Assembly (NCBI RefSeq): GCF_901827155.1
Contig: NZ_LR594660.1
Coordinates: 682,001 to 746,000, forward strand
DNA: 64,000 nucleotides
From: Variovorax sp. PBL-H6
Lineage (GTDB): Bacteria; Pseudomonadota; Gammaproteobacteria; Burkholderiales; Burkholderiaceae_C
Direction of reading: 5' to 3'
Below are positions 31,798-39,350 of the stretch, piece after piece. The notes under the pieces are model-generated. The model worked only from the letters and a program-made list of their open reading frames with translations. It searched no databases and was not told where the DNA came from. Position 1 is the first letter of the stretch; the number at the start of each line of letters is the position of its first letter. The position numbers and the translations under genes were made by a program.

Positions 31798-32105
31798 TTT
31801 AGGTTCCGGACCTCTTCAAGCGTCTTGCGCGAACGCTCGACGCTCTTCAAGTTGAACCCGTGGCTTGTCAGCGTCCAGCCAAGCGCCGCTTCCGTGGCCA
31901 CTGGCGACTTCTCGGTCTCCAGGAAGATGACGCCGCACTCCAGTTTAGGCTCGATTGCAGTCGCGTCCGCTGCCTTTAGCAGGGACGCCCGCATCTGGTC
32001 CGAGCAAAGCGCGCAGTTCAGCCCATCAACCTTCACTTCGAGGGTGTCAGCGTGGGCGGCCGTCGCGGAAAGCACGATGGCCAGGGTAAGAAAGAGTTTT
32101 TGCAT
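31791..32105 (-). CDS. Exported heavy-metal-associated (MerP-like) protein
   Basis: 104 residues. Signal peptide (LFLTLAIVLSATAAHA) then an HMA-like domain beginning LEVKVDGLNCALCSDQMR, where the GxNCxxC motif stands for the usual GMTCxxC. A pair with the overlapping MerT-like gene downstream. Expected to bind a metal ion in the periplasm and hand it to the transporter. CTAAAG upstream is a weak half-box. Confidence 0.7.
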   Translation of the reverse strand: MQKLFLTLAIVLSATAAHADTLEVKVDGLNCALCSDQMRASLLKAADATAIEPKLECGVIFLETEKSPVATEAALGWTLTSHGFNLKSVERSRKTLEEVRNLKC

Positions 32106-32175
32106 TGGGCAGCTCCAGAGTCAACCACCTTTAGCGAACGGACTTATTCCTGCAGCCGGCCAAGGGAACAGGCGA

Positions 32176-32207
32176 GAAAAAGGCCCGCGCAGCAGAGTGC
32201 GCGGGCC
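32176..32207 (-). terminator. Terminator
   Basis: GGCCCGCGCA / TGCGCGGGCC stem with T run on the minus-strand side. Confidence 0.85.
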
Positions 32208-32227
32208 TTCAATCAGTTGGCAGGGTG

Positions 32228-33319
32228 CTACGCGCCCGTGTCCACGTCCGCGGCAGCCGAGACGTCAGAGAGCAGCGCCTCCAGCTCAGCCGCCAACTCC
32301 TTGAGTGCCCGAATTCGCGACAAGACGGCAGCCACGTCCCGCGGACCTCCGTAGTCGCGCAAGTACGCAATCTGAGCCTTCGATTGACTGCGAACGCTCG
32401 CGAGCTCACGTGCACAAACCGCGTCGTGGTTCGATTGCTGCCCAGCCAGCATGCTGGGCGCGAAGGAGAGCTCGTTGACTTCCATGGCAGACATCAACCG
32501 CTGCATCTCCCACATCGCAGCCACATAGTCGCGATAGCGTGGAACCTCCCCCAGGGTTGAGCGTTCCTTTTCCTGCGCCTGTCCGAGGTTCCACAGCCCC
32601 ACGGCACGCAAGACTGTCTTCAGCTCATCCGCGGCCCGGCCTTCGCCTTGCCCACTGGTGAGGTACGACGCCACCGGTGGCACAGGGATGCTTTTCCCGT
32701 TCGCCATGTCAGGTACGTCTTCCACAGCCCAGTCGCCGTGCAGGCCCGCAATTCCCGCCAACTCATTCACGGCATCAAATGAGCCGTAGAACTCTTTGGT
32801 TCCCCGGGCCGCCGGGTCCATGGCCCTCATTTCAGCCAACTTCCCGAAGTAGAGGTTGGCTAGAGCGACCATGCGCTCGACATCCCCCGCCTTCTGAGCG
32901 GCGAGCTCTACCTTGCTGCCAACCCGCCCGGCGCCGCTCGCCACCAAGTGCTCGTAGCTGTCTCGGTGCATGAGCGCAAGCCCATAGGCCCGCTTAGCCC
33001 CGCCAACCTGGACCCCTTCGTCAGAGTCCAACCCGCGCTTCAGCAGGTCGTCCCATTTCGTGGTTCCGGTCATCGCCAGGGCGAGCCGAACGCCGACTTG
33101 GGCCTCGTCTTCGACAGCCATTCGGCCATAGTCGTAATAGGTGCCGAATACCGGCAGTGATGCAAGTTCGAAGCGAGCAGCCGGGTAGATGATTGAATCG
33201 TTCGGATTCTTGTCGAGAGGGTACCGGTGGCCCCGTGAGGCGACCAGAAATCCCACGACAGGCTCGTCGCCCGTCAGTACGCGCCCAGAGGTGATATCAG
33301 CTACGTAAAAGCTTCCCAT
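32228..33319 (-). CDS. Hypothetical protein
   Basis: 363 residues, soluble. The N-terminal ~60 residues look like a small beta domain; the middle has a charged helical region (VELAAQKAGDVERMVALANLYFGKLAEM) and the C-terminus is a probable coiled coil (RIRALKELAAELEALLSDVSAA). No family recognised. CTAGAC lies at 33376-33381. It faces the same way as the DUF262 gene but is separated from it by a hairpin. Confidence 0.6.
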   Translation of the reverse strand: MGSFYVADITSGRVLTGDEPVVGFLVASRGHRYPLDKNPNDSIIYPAARFELASLPVFGTYYDYGRMAVEDEAQVGVRLALAMTGTTKWDDLLKRGLDSDEGVQVGGAKRAYGLALMHRDSYEHLVASGAGRVGSKVELAAQKAGDVERMVALANLYFGKLAEMRAMDPAARGTKEFYGSFDAVNELAGIAGLHGDWAVEDVPDMANGKSIPVPPVASYLTSGQGEGRAADELKTVLRAVGLWNLGQAQEKERSTLGEVPRYRDYVAAMWEMQRLMSAMEVNELSFAPSMLAGQQSNHDAVCARELASVRSQSKAQIAYLRDYGGPRDVAAVLSRIRALKELAAELEALLSDVSAAADVDTGA

Positions 33320-33399
33320 TGTTCAGTTCCTTTGTTTTTGGCCGAGCCTTCAGCCGAGCCCGTTGACCATCTCCTGTCTAGCGAGATGACCCAAAGGAA

Positions 33400-33427
33400 C
33401 GGCCACCGGAGATTTCCTCCGGTGGCC
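33400..33427 (-). terminator. Probable terminator
   Basis: CGGCCACCGGAG / CTCCGGTGGCCG 12-bp stem directly after the DUF262 gene; the T tail is short. Confidence 0.7.
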
Positions 33428-33436
33428 GATGCTCAA

Positions 33437-34480
33437 TCAGTTGGCTGACGCGTTCCTCTGTTCAGCCTCAAGCAGGCGCCGAACATGGTTCAGATGCTCC
33501 TCGGTCTGCGGAACGCCGGCGGCATTCACGTCCAAGAACATCTGGAGTAGCTCCGCGCGCGATGCCTTCGAGGCAGGAACCTCCGCGACCTGGACGACGC
33601 GGGACTCGACATGCCTGCGCTCACGCTTCAGCATTTCGTGCCAGTAGATGCCCTTGTATGCCCTGCGACTTTGCACAAGCTCCATGAGCGTGCTCAAGCG
33701 CTGCTTGCCGTCAAAGACCTCCGCCGGCCTGGTGTATCCGTAGTTCACGAAGATGAATCGGCCAAGGTCACGACCGCAGAACAGGGAATCGAGATACCTG
33801 TCCTTGTCGTCAGCGGTCCAAGCGTAGCCGCGTTGGTAGTCGGGCGAATCATCGACGCCGAAATGCCCCACGCGGCTTACCAACCCCAGAAGGTCGCCAT
33901 TGCTAAAGACCGTCCGCTCCAGGAGCGACGGGCGGCAGACGGACGTACCCTTTTCGGCGGCCGTCTCAAAGACCTCCAGCCAGTGCGACGTCAGGTATTC
34001 AAAGCCGGCGCCCACCATTTGCCCGCTTTCACGCTTGAGGTTGCGGTAGCGAATCGTCACGTACTCGTCGTCCTCATGCAGCCCGACCACAACACATTCT
34101 GGCAAGGCGCCGAATGTAACGGCCATGCCAAGTCGCAGACGGCGGCGCTCTACAACCGGCATGCGCACGGCCAGCCGGTCCAAATTGCTTCCACGGAGCT
34201 TCCTGTAAGCAACCTCGACTTGCTCGGCTTCGGTAAGCTCCCTATGCAAAGCCTGCTCGATGGCCTGGGCGGATGCCTTCCGGTAGCCCTTCACCCGGGT
34301 TAGCGGTTGCGGAGTTTTCGCAATCGAGGGATGCTCGCTACGGTGCTCCCACCAGGTCTTGCCGATACGCTTGTCGCGCTGGCGCCACTCTGCGATGGTG
34401 GTCGTCTCGTCCTGCAGCAATACCTCGTAGAAGCCCTGGCGCGACGGCGCGCCATCTTGAAAATCGTCTCTATTCCTCAT
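33437..34480 (-). CDS. DUF262 (ParB/GmrS-like) protein
   Basis: 347 residues. The C-terminal half has the DUF262 landmarks: PDYQRGYAWTADDKDRYLDSLFCGRDLGRFIFVNYG, VFDGKQRLSTLMELV (the DGxxR motif of ParB-like nuclease/NTPase folds) and FLDVNAAGVPQTEEHL. The ~170-residue N-terminal part is unusual and unassigned; the HNH (DUF1524) nuclease domain found in GmrD-type enzymes is missing. DUF262 proteins cut or sense modified DNA in several defence systems; this one may do so alone or with a partner elsewhere. Confidence 0.75.
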   Translation of the reverse strand: MRNRDDFQDGAPSRQGFYEVLLQDETTTIAEWRQRDKRIGKTWWEHRSEHPSIAKTPQPLTRVKGYRKASAQAIEQALHRELTEAEQVEVAYRKLRGSNLDRLAVRMPVVERRRLRLGMAVTFGALPECVVVGLHEDDEYVTIRYRNLKRESGQMVGAGFEYLTSHWLEVFETAAEKGTSVCRPSLLERTVFSNGDLLGLVSRVGHFGVDDSPDYQRGYAWTADDKDRYLDSLFCGRDLGRFIFVNYGYTRPAEVFDGKQRLSTLMELVQSRRAYKGIYWHEMLKRERRHVESRVVQVAEVPASKASRAELLQMFLDVNAAGVPQTEEHLNHVRRLLEAEQRNASAN

Positions 34481-34562
34481 GGTTCTCCTAGAACTTGCAG
34501 TTGCCTGTAAGGCCTATAGGGATGGCGCACGACGACATCCTCGGGTGGACCCTCAAGAAGAA

Positions 34563-34590
34563 AATCGGCCCACCAGATGGCGGGCCGATT
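34563..34590 (-). terminator. Terminator
   Basis: AATCGGCCC / GGCCGATT stem with T run on the minus-strand side, after the gene ending at 34638. Confidence 0.8.
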
Positions 34591-34637
34591 GAAGAAGGGA
34601 AAAAACGTACTTGGTGGCAGGAAGCTCGAGCACGACG

Positions 34638-34991
34638 TCAAAGGGCGGGATTTCGCACACTTCTCAGGTGCTCCTCCAGGCGCTCGGTCAACTCCTTGGT
34701 CGCAACTTCTCTTTGGCGAATCCACGGGTGCTCGAAGTGCTCGGCGGTCCGACGAATCGTCCCACCGAGGTTCGCAGAGAGATGCAGCACAGTGGCCTTG
34801 TCCGCACATGCAAACACCATGACCACGTCTTCGTTTTCATGGCTAATATCGGCCAGCGTACAGCCCCTCACGGTGGAGTCCAGTGCCCACTCGTCGGGAC
34901 TAGGTCTGAGCGCGCTGTCTACCGCGCAGGCTGCAGCACCTGCAGCAAGGGAAAGCACGACAGCGGCAAGTGCTCGCTTCATTCCGAACAT
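34638..34991 (-). CDS. Small exported protein
   Basis: 118 residues from ATG 34991, set by the box at 35011-35027 and AAAGGACAC before the start. Signal sequence MKRALAAVVLSLAAGAAACAVD, possibly a lipoprotein (AAAC). The mature part (GCTLADISHENEDVVMVFACADKATVLHLSANLGG) has a cysteine pair and beta strands. Function unknown. Confidence 0.6.
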   Translation of the reverse strand: MFGMKRALAAVVLSLAAGAAACAVDSALRPSPDEWALDSTVRGCTLADISHENEDVVMVFACADKATVLHLSANLGGTIRRTAEHFEHPWIRQREVATKELTERLEEHLRSVRNPAL

Positions 34992-35010
34992 GGGTGTCCT
35001 TTGAAATAAT

Positions 35011-35027
35011 GTCCTGCACACGTATAG
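35011..35027 (-). promoter_or_regulatory. CTATAC-N6-AGGAC box
   Basis: Copy with 6-base spacing, minus strand. Confidence 0.6.
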
Positions 35028-35139
35028 CGAGCGCCCGTACGCCACCCGGAACTGCAAGGCGTGCTCTTGGAGGCCACCGGCGCGTTCCCGAAGGGAAGGT
35101 GTCTCCTAATTTGCCGTGGAGGGCCGAAGACAGAAGAAA

Positions 35140-35161
35140 GCGCCCCGAAAGTTCGGGGCGC
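35140..35161 (-). terminator. Terminator
   Basis: GCGCCCCGAA ag TTCGGGGCGC perfect stem, after the gene ending at 35171. Confidence 0.85.
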
Positions 35162-35170
35162 GAAGGTGGG

Positions 35171-35848
35171 TCAGGCAACGACCTCGAAGGAGGCCGAGTA
35201 GCCGCGTCGACTTGCAACAAGCACGGCGTCAGGTTGGGCCTTGGAGCCTACGGTGAACAGCAACTCAACTGCCTCGTTCCAGCCTGCGCGAGCGCGCGCC
35301 TGGTCCGGATAGCGCGCTTTCGCGCCTTGATAGCCCTGTCGAACCCAGCTGGCGACCAGGCCGGGTGTGCAAAACGCTTTCTTGGCGGCTTGCCATTCCG
35401 GCTCGTTGCCCATTCCCCAGAGGAGATGCTCGAGCTCGGCGACCGCTGAGCGTTCCGTTGCGACGAACACCGATTCGGCCAGTTCGCACGCCACGGGCGC
35501 GGTCGTCGGACGGAGGTCGAACACCTCCGGCCCTTCGCCCGCTTCATAGGCCATGCCTACGACGCCAGCCGCTGAGCGGGTCAGGGCGTTGAGGCCCGGC
35601 GTGGGCAAGCCGGCGGCTGCCGTATCGTAGGCGCCCAGCAGGCCCGAGCCTTCGTAGTTGACGTAGTACTCCGCCCCTAGGGTCGCGAGTTCCTCCGCGA
35701 GCGAACCGCGGTCATGGGGAAGGTGGTGGAACAGGTCGTGCACGACCAGCCAGTTGTTTGCGGCGCTTCTGAAGGTGCCGGGCAATGGCTCCCAGCTATC
35801 GCTGGCGTCCGCGGGAAGGCGGCGATACTTCAGTTCGAGAGATTCCAT
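35171..35848 (-). CDS. Hypothetical protein
   Basis: 225 residues from ATG 35848, fixed by the box 22 bases upstream. Soluble. NWLVVHDLFHHLPHDRGSLAEELATLGAEYYVNYEG near residues 32-67 has several His/Asp/Glu residues (HDxFHH...H) that could bind metal; the overall pattern is seen in plasmid-borne conserved proteins of unknown function. Confidence 0.6.
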   Translation of the reverse strand: MESLELKYRRLPADASDSWEPLPGTFRSAANNWLVVHDLFHHLPHDRGSLAEELATLGAEYYVNYEGSGLLGAYDTAAAGLPTPGLNALTRSAAGVVGMAYEAGEGPEVFDLRPTTAPVACELAESVFVATERSAVAELEHLLWGMGNEPEWQAAKKAFCTPGLVASWVRQGYQGAKARYPDQARARAGWNEAVELLFTVGSKAQPDAVLVASRRGYSASFEVVA

Positions 35849-35869
35849 GGTGTCTTTTCCGTTCGAGTG

Positions 35870-35886
35870 GTCCTGCTCCCGTGTAG
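35870..35886 (-). promoter_or_regulatory. CTACAC-N6-AGGAC box
   Basis: Copy with 6-base spacing, minus strand. Confidence 0.6.
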
Positions 35887-35946
35887 CGAGGACCTGTCGA
35901 ACGCCCGGCTCCATAAAGCCACGTCGCGCCCGTGGGGCCGAGCCCC

Positions 35947-36612
35947 TCAAGTGGCCGGTGGCTTAGGAATCGAAACGCCTCGCGTATCGAACTCAAGTAC
36001 TTCCCGCACCGTCGTTACTGTCTTCGGACCGACGCCGGCCACCTGGCGTAGTTCCTCGGCTTGCGCCGTAAAAACGGAATGCGCACTACCAAAATGACTC
36101 AGAAGGTTGCGCGCGGCGGTCGGCCCGACGCCGGGCAGTCCTTCCACAAGGTACTGGCTTTGGGCAAGGCGGTCACGCGGCTTCCCGGCACACAATGCAA
36201 TCTCGTACCCGAGCCCCTCCAGGGCATGCCTCTGCATTGTCAGCAGCAGCGTTGCCGTCTGGGCGGTGGTGCCAGTTGTGAGGATAGGAACGCCTTCGAG
36301 CACCGTGATGTAGGACATGGCTCCAAGAAGAGCGTCCTCGGCCATCGAGGACCTGGTGGCAAAGAGGTTTCCCTCCACAACGATGAAGGCCCGAGCGTAG
36401 GTGGCCTTCAAAGTCGCCAGTTGGGCGAATACGCGTCGATTCTCAATCGACAGGATGAAATCGCTTGCTGCCTTACGCTCGACGGCCAAGCCGTCCGCCA
36501 GCACATAGTCGCCCACGTCGAGCTCTTCAACGACGACGTCAGCACCCCGCTGCGCGAGCAGCTGCGCCAGCCCACTGCGGGACTCGCGCGAATCAACAAT
36601 CAACCGAGCCAT
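35947..36612 (-). CDS. ERCC4/XPF-like nuclease with helix-hairpin-helix motifs
   Basis: 221 residues from ATG 36612 (CGGAGG upstream). An ERCC4 nuclease domain opens the protein: IVDSRESRSG, DVGDYVLADGLAVERKAASDFILSIENRRVFAQLATLKATY (the VERK...DF core of the XPF/Mus81 active site) and FIVVEGNLF. The C-terminal ~60 residues form paired helix-hairpin-helix motifs (LVEGLPGVGPTAARNLLSHFGS; LRQVAGVGPKTVTTVREVL). Such structure-specific endonucleases are typical of archaea and eukaryotes and rare in bacteria outside phages and plasmids. It would cut branched DNA; divergent from an XRE regulator. Confidence 0.85.
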   Translation of the reverse strand: MARLIVDSRESRSGLAQLLAQRGADVVVEELDVGDYVLADGLAVERKAASDFILSIENRRVFAQLATLKATYARAFIVVEGNLFATRSSMAEDALLGAMSYITVLEGVPILTTGTTAQTATLLLTMQRHALEGLGYEIALCAGKPRDRLAQSQYLVEGLPGVGPTAARNLLSHFGSAHSVFTAQAEELRQVAGVGPKTVTTVREVLEFDTRGVSIPKPPAT

Positions 36613-36731
36613 GCCTGCACCTCCGGCTGGTAGTCTAAGCGGCGTCGAGTCCCGGCCACGGAGCGAGACGTATAGGCGGTAGATGGATTGGCTGTAGATT
36701 TTTTCATCGCAGGACGGCAAGCTGCGCCGAC

Positions 36732-37019
36732 ATGCCCGCCCCGAGACATCCGACGTCTGCCTCCCTCACGCTCGCGGCCAACTTGCGTACCTTCCGCTTA
36801 CGAGCCGGCCTCTCGCAAGAGGAGCTGGCAGACCGGGCCGGAGTTCATCGCACCTACGTGAGCCAGGTTGAGCGCCAGGTGGTCAACCCAACGCTGGCGT
36901 CCGTGTCGAAGCTCTCGGATGCGCTGGGCTTGCCGCTCGCACGCCTTCTGGACGGCACAACCGGACCTGACTCAGTCGGCACGGCTTGCGAAGCGGCACC
37001 CCGCGGCGGGGTAGCCTAG
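36732..37019 (+). CDS. XRE-family transcriptional regulator
   Basis: 95 residues with one classical helix-turn-helix: NLRTFRLRAGLSQEELADRAGVHRTYVSQVERQVVNPTLASVSKLSDALGL. Length and make-up are like Cro/C1-type or restriction controller proteins. It is divergent from the ERCC4 nuclease gene, with a 119-base shared region where it probably binds. Tail-to-tail overlap of 4 bases with the next minus-strand gene. Confidence 0.88.
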   Translation: MPAPRHPTSASLTLAANLRTFRLRAGLSQEELADRAGVHRTYVSQVERQVVNPTLASVSKLSDALGLPLARLLDGTTGPDSVGTACEAAPRGGVA

Positions 37020-37882
37020 TTGACGGTATTGCCGTCGAACTCGATGCCGACAGCGAAGGAAGGCATCTCCGCGGAATGGGCAAGCGCGAGCATGGCGTGG
37101 GTCAACGCCGCCTCCAGCAAGGATTGAACCATCAGCGTTGCCTGGCTATCGCGACGCGTACTCACACACACGTTCCCGACGAGAGTCAGGCCTGCTGCAT
37201 CGGCCACGGGCTTCAGGCGGGCAAGGGCCGCCTCCAGTTCTGCCTGAACGACATCGACCACGAACTCCACCAGGGCTGCCGCGGCGCCGGCACCCCGCAT
37301 GCTGGCGCGGGTCACGAGCTGATTGAGGCTGACCTCAAACCGGACACCCCCGGCTCTACAGGGGGCGGCAAGAACCTCTTCCGCATCCACCTCCGGGCGG
37401 ATGACGAGGGAAAAGTCAACAAAGGCGGCCACCTCCGGAGATTGCGTGCTTTGCGCGAACGCGATGTGCCGACTGCCTGCCAGGCTGCTGACGACCCCCA
37501 ACGGCGCCTCAGTGGCCAGCCTGCGCAAAGCGGGCTCGTCCAGCGTTGTGAAGAGCGGGAGCGATTCCTCAAGTGCGCCGGTTTCGTCGAATGAGAACGT
37601 GCGGTGCCAGAACGTCTCGCCCGGCGCTCCATCCATGGAAAAGGCGCGCGCGATTGCGTCTGCGGGCCGCCCCAGCTGACCAGGGCTGCGGATGTGAAAG
37701 TATCCGACTGTTTCGCCATCATGTGTCCCGGGCAAAGGGCGCGTCGAAGCCGAGGAGTTCACGACATTGCACGGCAGTACCTCCTCGACCTGGCGATGCA
37801 GAGCGAGCGCCTCCTGGGTCGCGGAAGTAGCGGCCCCCACGATGACGTGAGGGAAACTGAGCTTGGAAGAGCGATTACGCAT
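37016..37882 (-). CDS. Hypothetical protein
   Basis: 288 residues, soluble. The C-terminal third (LVTRASMRGAGAAAALVEFVVDVVQAELEAALARLKPVADAAGLTLVGNV) faintly resembles the acetyl-CoA loop of GNAT enzymes (RGxGxxxxL), but the fold is not convincing. The stretch upstream of the ATG contains two CTATNG half-boxes. No family assigned. Confidence 0.6.
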   Translation of the reverse strand: MRNRSSKLSFPHVIVGAATSATQEALALHRQVEEVLPCNVVNSSASTRPLPGTHDGETVGYFHIRSPGQLGRPADAIARAFSMDGAPGETFWHRTFSFDETGALEESLPLFTTLDEPALRRLATEAPLGVVSSLAGSRHIAFAQSTQSPEVAAFVDFSLVIRPEVDAEEVLAAPCRAGGVRFEVSLNQLVTRASMRGAGAAAALVEFVVDVVQAELEAALARLKPVADAAGLTLVGNVCVSTRRDSQATLMVQSLLEAALTHAMLALAHSAEMPSFAVGIEFDGNTVN

Positions 37883-38014
37883 GAGTTAAGCGAGATGTTG
37901 TGTCTTACGCATAGCTACCGACCCTGCTCTCGACGCCTATAGCCGGCCCTTGAAGACCGGTTAGAGCCTGGCCGCCCAGTGGGCGTACGAGCCGCCGTTC
38001 CTGCGGTACGCCGC

Positions 38015-38545
38015 TCAGACCCGGGCTTTCCACTGGGTCTTGCGACTGCGCTTCCAGCAGCGGTCGTCGCGCGCCGCAATCGCGTAGTCGTCCCACGGGG
38101 TCGGAAGGTTGGCAGCAGCGCGCTTACCTCGAGGCGCGACCTCGCCATCCTCGTGCACGACGAGCACTGCATTGCGTCGTTCGTTGATGTGATGGACGCG
38201 ACGGAAGTGGTGACCGCCGTGATGACGACCCGTCCCTGGTACGGGGCCGTAGCCGCAGTAGTCGTGCTTCGAGGCCCAGAAGGGACGGCGGGGCGGCCCA
38301 CGGAAACGTTCGAAATCAGAGACCACGACAGGCGCGCCAAAGTCCGTCACCATCATCCAGTCTGCGGTCACCCAAGACAGCAGACGGGAGCAGTAGAAGG
38401 GCGACGTGAAGTCGAGTCCGAGGTTTTGGCTCAGCCACCAGTAACCGAGGGCGCGGAACGCCGCCTCGAGCGAGGGATAGTCGTAGCTTGCGCCGCTGCG
38501 ATGGCGCAGGGTCACGCCCGGTTGATAGGGCGGAATAGTGTGCAT
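38015..38545 (-). CDS. Phage/plasmid conserved protein (GPVPGTG motif)
   Basis: 176 residues. Tyr/Trp-rich N-terminus (YDYPSLEAAFRALGYWWLSQNLGLDF), then YCGYGPVPGTGRHHGGHHFRRVHHINERRNAV and a basic end (CWKRSRKTQWK). I recognise the GPVPGTG...RR...ER pattern from conserved phage and plasmid proteins of Burkholderiales with unknown function. A 22-bp palindrome lies 9 bases upstream of the ATG. Confidence 0.6.
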   Translation of the reverse strand: MHTIPPYQPGVTLRHRSGASYDYPSLEAAFRALGYWWLSQNLGLDFTSPFYCSRLLSWVTADWMMVTDFGAPVVVSDFERFRGPPRRPFWASKHDYCGYGPVPGTGRHHGGHHFRRVHHINERRNAVLVVHEDGEVAPRGKRAAANLPTPWDDYAIAARDDRCWKRSRKTQWKARV

Positions 38546-38554
38546 TGGAAGGCT

Positions 38555-38576
38555 CCATTAGTTGTGAAACTAATGG
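38555..38576. promoter_or_regulatory. 22-bp palindrome before a gene start
   Basis: CCATTAGTT gtga AACTAATGG: perfect 9-bp arms. AT-rich against its surroundings. It could be an operator or an RNA hairpin near the ribosome site of the gene at 38545. Confidence 0.6.
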
Positions 38577-38752
38577 CCGTCCAGCACTCCTTTGATTCGG
38601 TCAAATGACATTCGGCGATTTGGTAGTTCGTTAGCGGAGACGGGCGCCCTTGCGAGATGCGGTCCCTTTGCCGTCAGTATAGGGAAGACGGTTTTAGCCA
38701 AGGCTAAAGCAGGTGGCTACAGAACGCTGCCCCTCCAACCCTGGAACCTCCT

Positions 38753-39046
38753 GTGCTCATCCTCACCTACCCTGTCGCCCTGGTCGCATGGACGTACCTG
38801 TACGTGTTCTCGCTGAATCGGCACCCGAAGTCCGGCGTTCCGGTCCGGCAGTTGCAGGCGACTGTGGCAGTATTTGGCGGCCTAATGGCCCTTCATCTGC
38901 TTTCAATCGCTTACGCCCTGTTCATGGGCGAGCTTGACTGGGGCCTTGTCGACGTAGGCATGGAGTTCGCGTCGCTGTACATCGGCCTGTGCCACATCGC
39001 GGGTTGCATTCTGGCCATCGACCACCTGAAGCAGCGAAAGCCGTGA
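38753..39046 (+). CDS. Small integral membrane protein
   Basis: 97 residues, three transmembrane helices (LILTYPVALVAWTYLYVFSL; LQATVAVFGGLMALHLLSIAYALF; EFASLYIGLCHIAGCILAI). Start GTG 38753. CTACAG lies 35 bases upstream as a half-box. Its stop overlaps the start of the DUF4031 gene (GTGA), so the two are coupled. Confidence 0.6.
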   Translation: MLILTYPVALVAWTYLYVFSLNRHPKSGVPVRQLQATVAVFGGLMALHLLSIAYALFMGELDWGLVDVGMEFASLYIGLCHIAGCILAIDHLKQRKP

Positions 39047-39318
39047 CGACCTATGTCGACGACGCTGCGATTCCCTTCAAGGGTAAGCCGCGCTTTCACC
39101 TGACCGCGGATTCGCTCGAGCAGCTGCACAGTTTCGCGGCCGAGTGCGGCATAAACCGCTGCTGGTACCACCGAGGTACGCGCCATCCTCACTACGACAT
39201 CACGGCAGAGCAGCGCCAGGTCGCGACATCTCGGGGAGCCCTCGCTGTCACCAGTAGGGAGCTGCTCAAGCGCGCAAAACTCCTAGCTAGCCAGCCGCGC
39301 CTTCCTGCGCTGCCCTGA
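39043..39318 (+). CDS. DUF4031 family protein
   Basis: 91 residues from GTG 39043. The family pattern is complete: VTTYVDDAAIPFKGKPRFHLTADSLEQLHSFAAECGINRCWY...HPHYDIT...RQVATSRGALAV. DUF4031 proteins are small soluble proteins of unknown function common in phages, plasmids and actinobacteria; GTG starts are usual for them. Overlaps the membrane protein gene by 4 bases. Confidence 0.85.
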   Translation: MTTYVDDAAIPFKGKPRFHLTADSLEQLHSFAAECGINRCWYHRGTRHPHYDITAEQRQVATSRGALAVTSRELLKRAKLLASQPRLPALP

Positions 39319-39350
39319 AAGGTGGGCTTGGGAGGCGTAGGATTAACACT

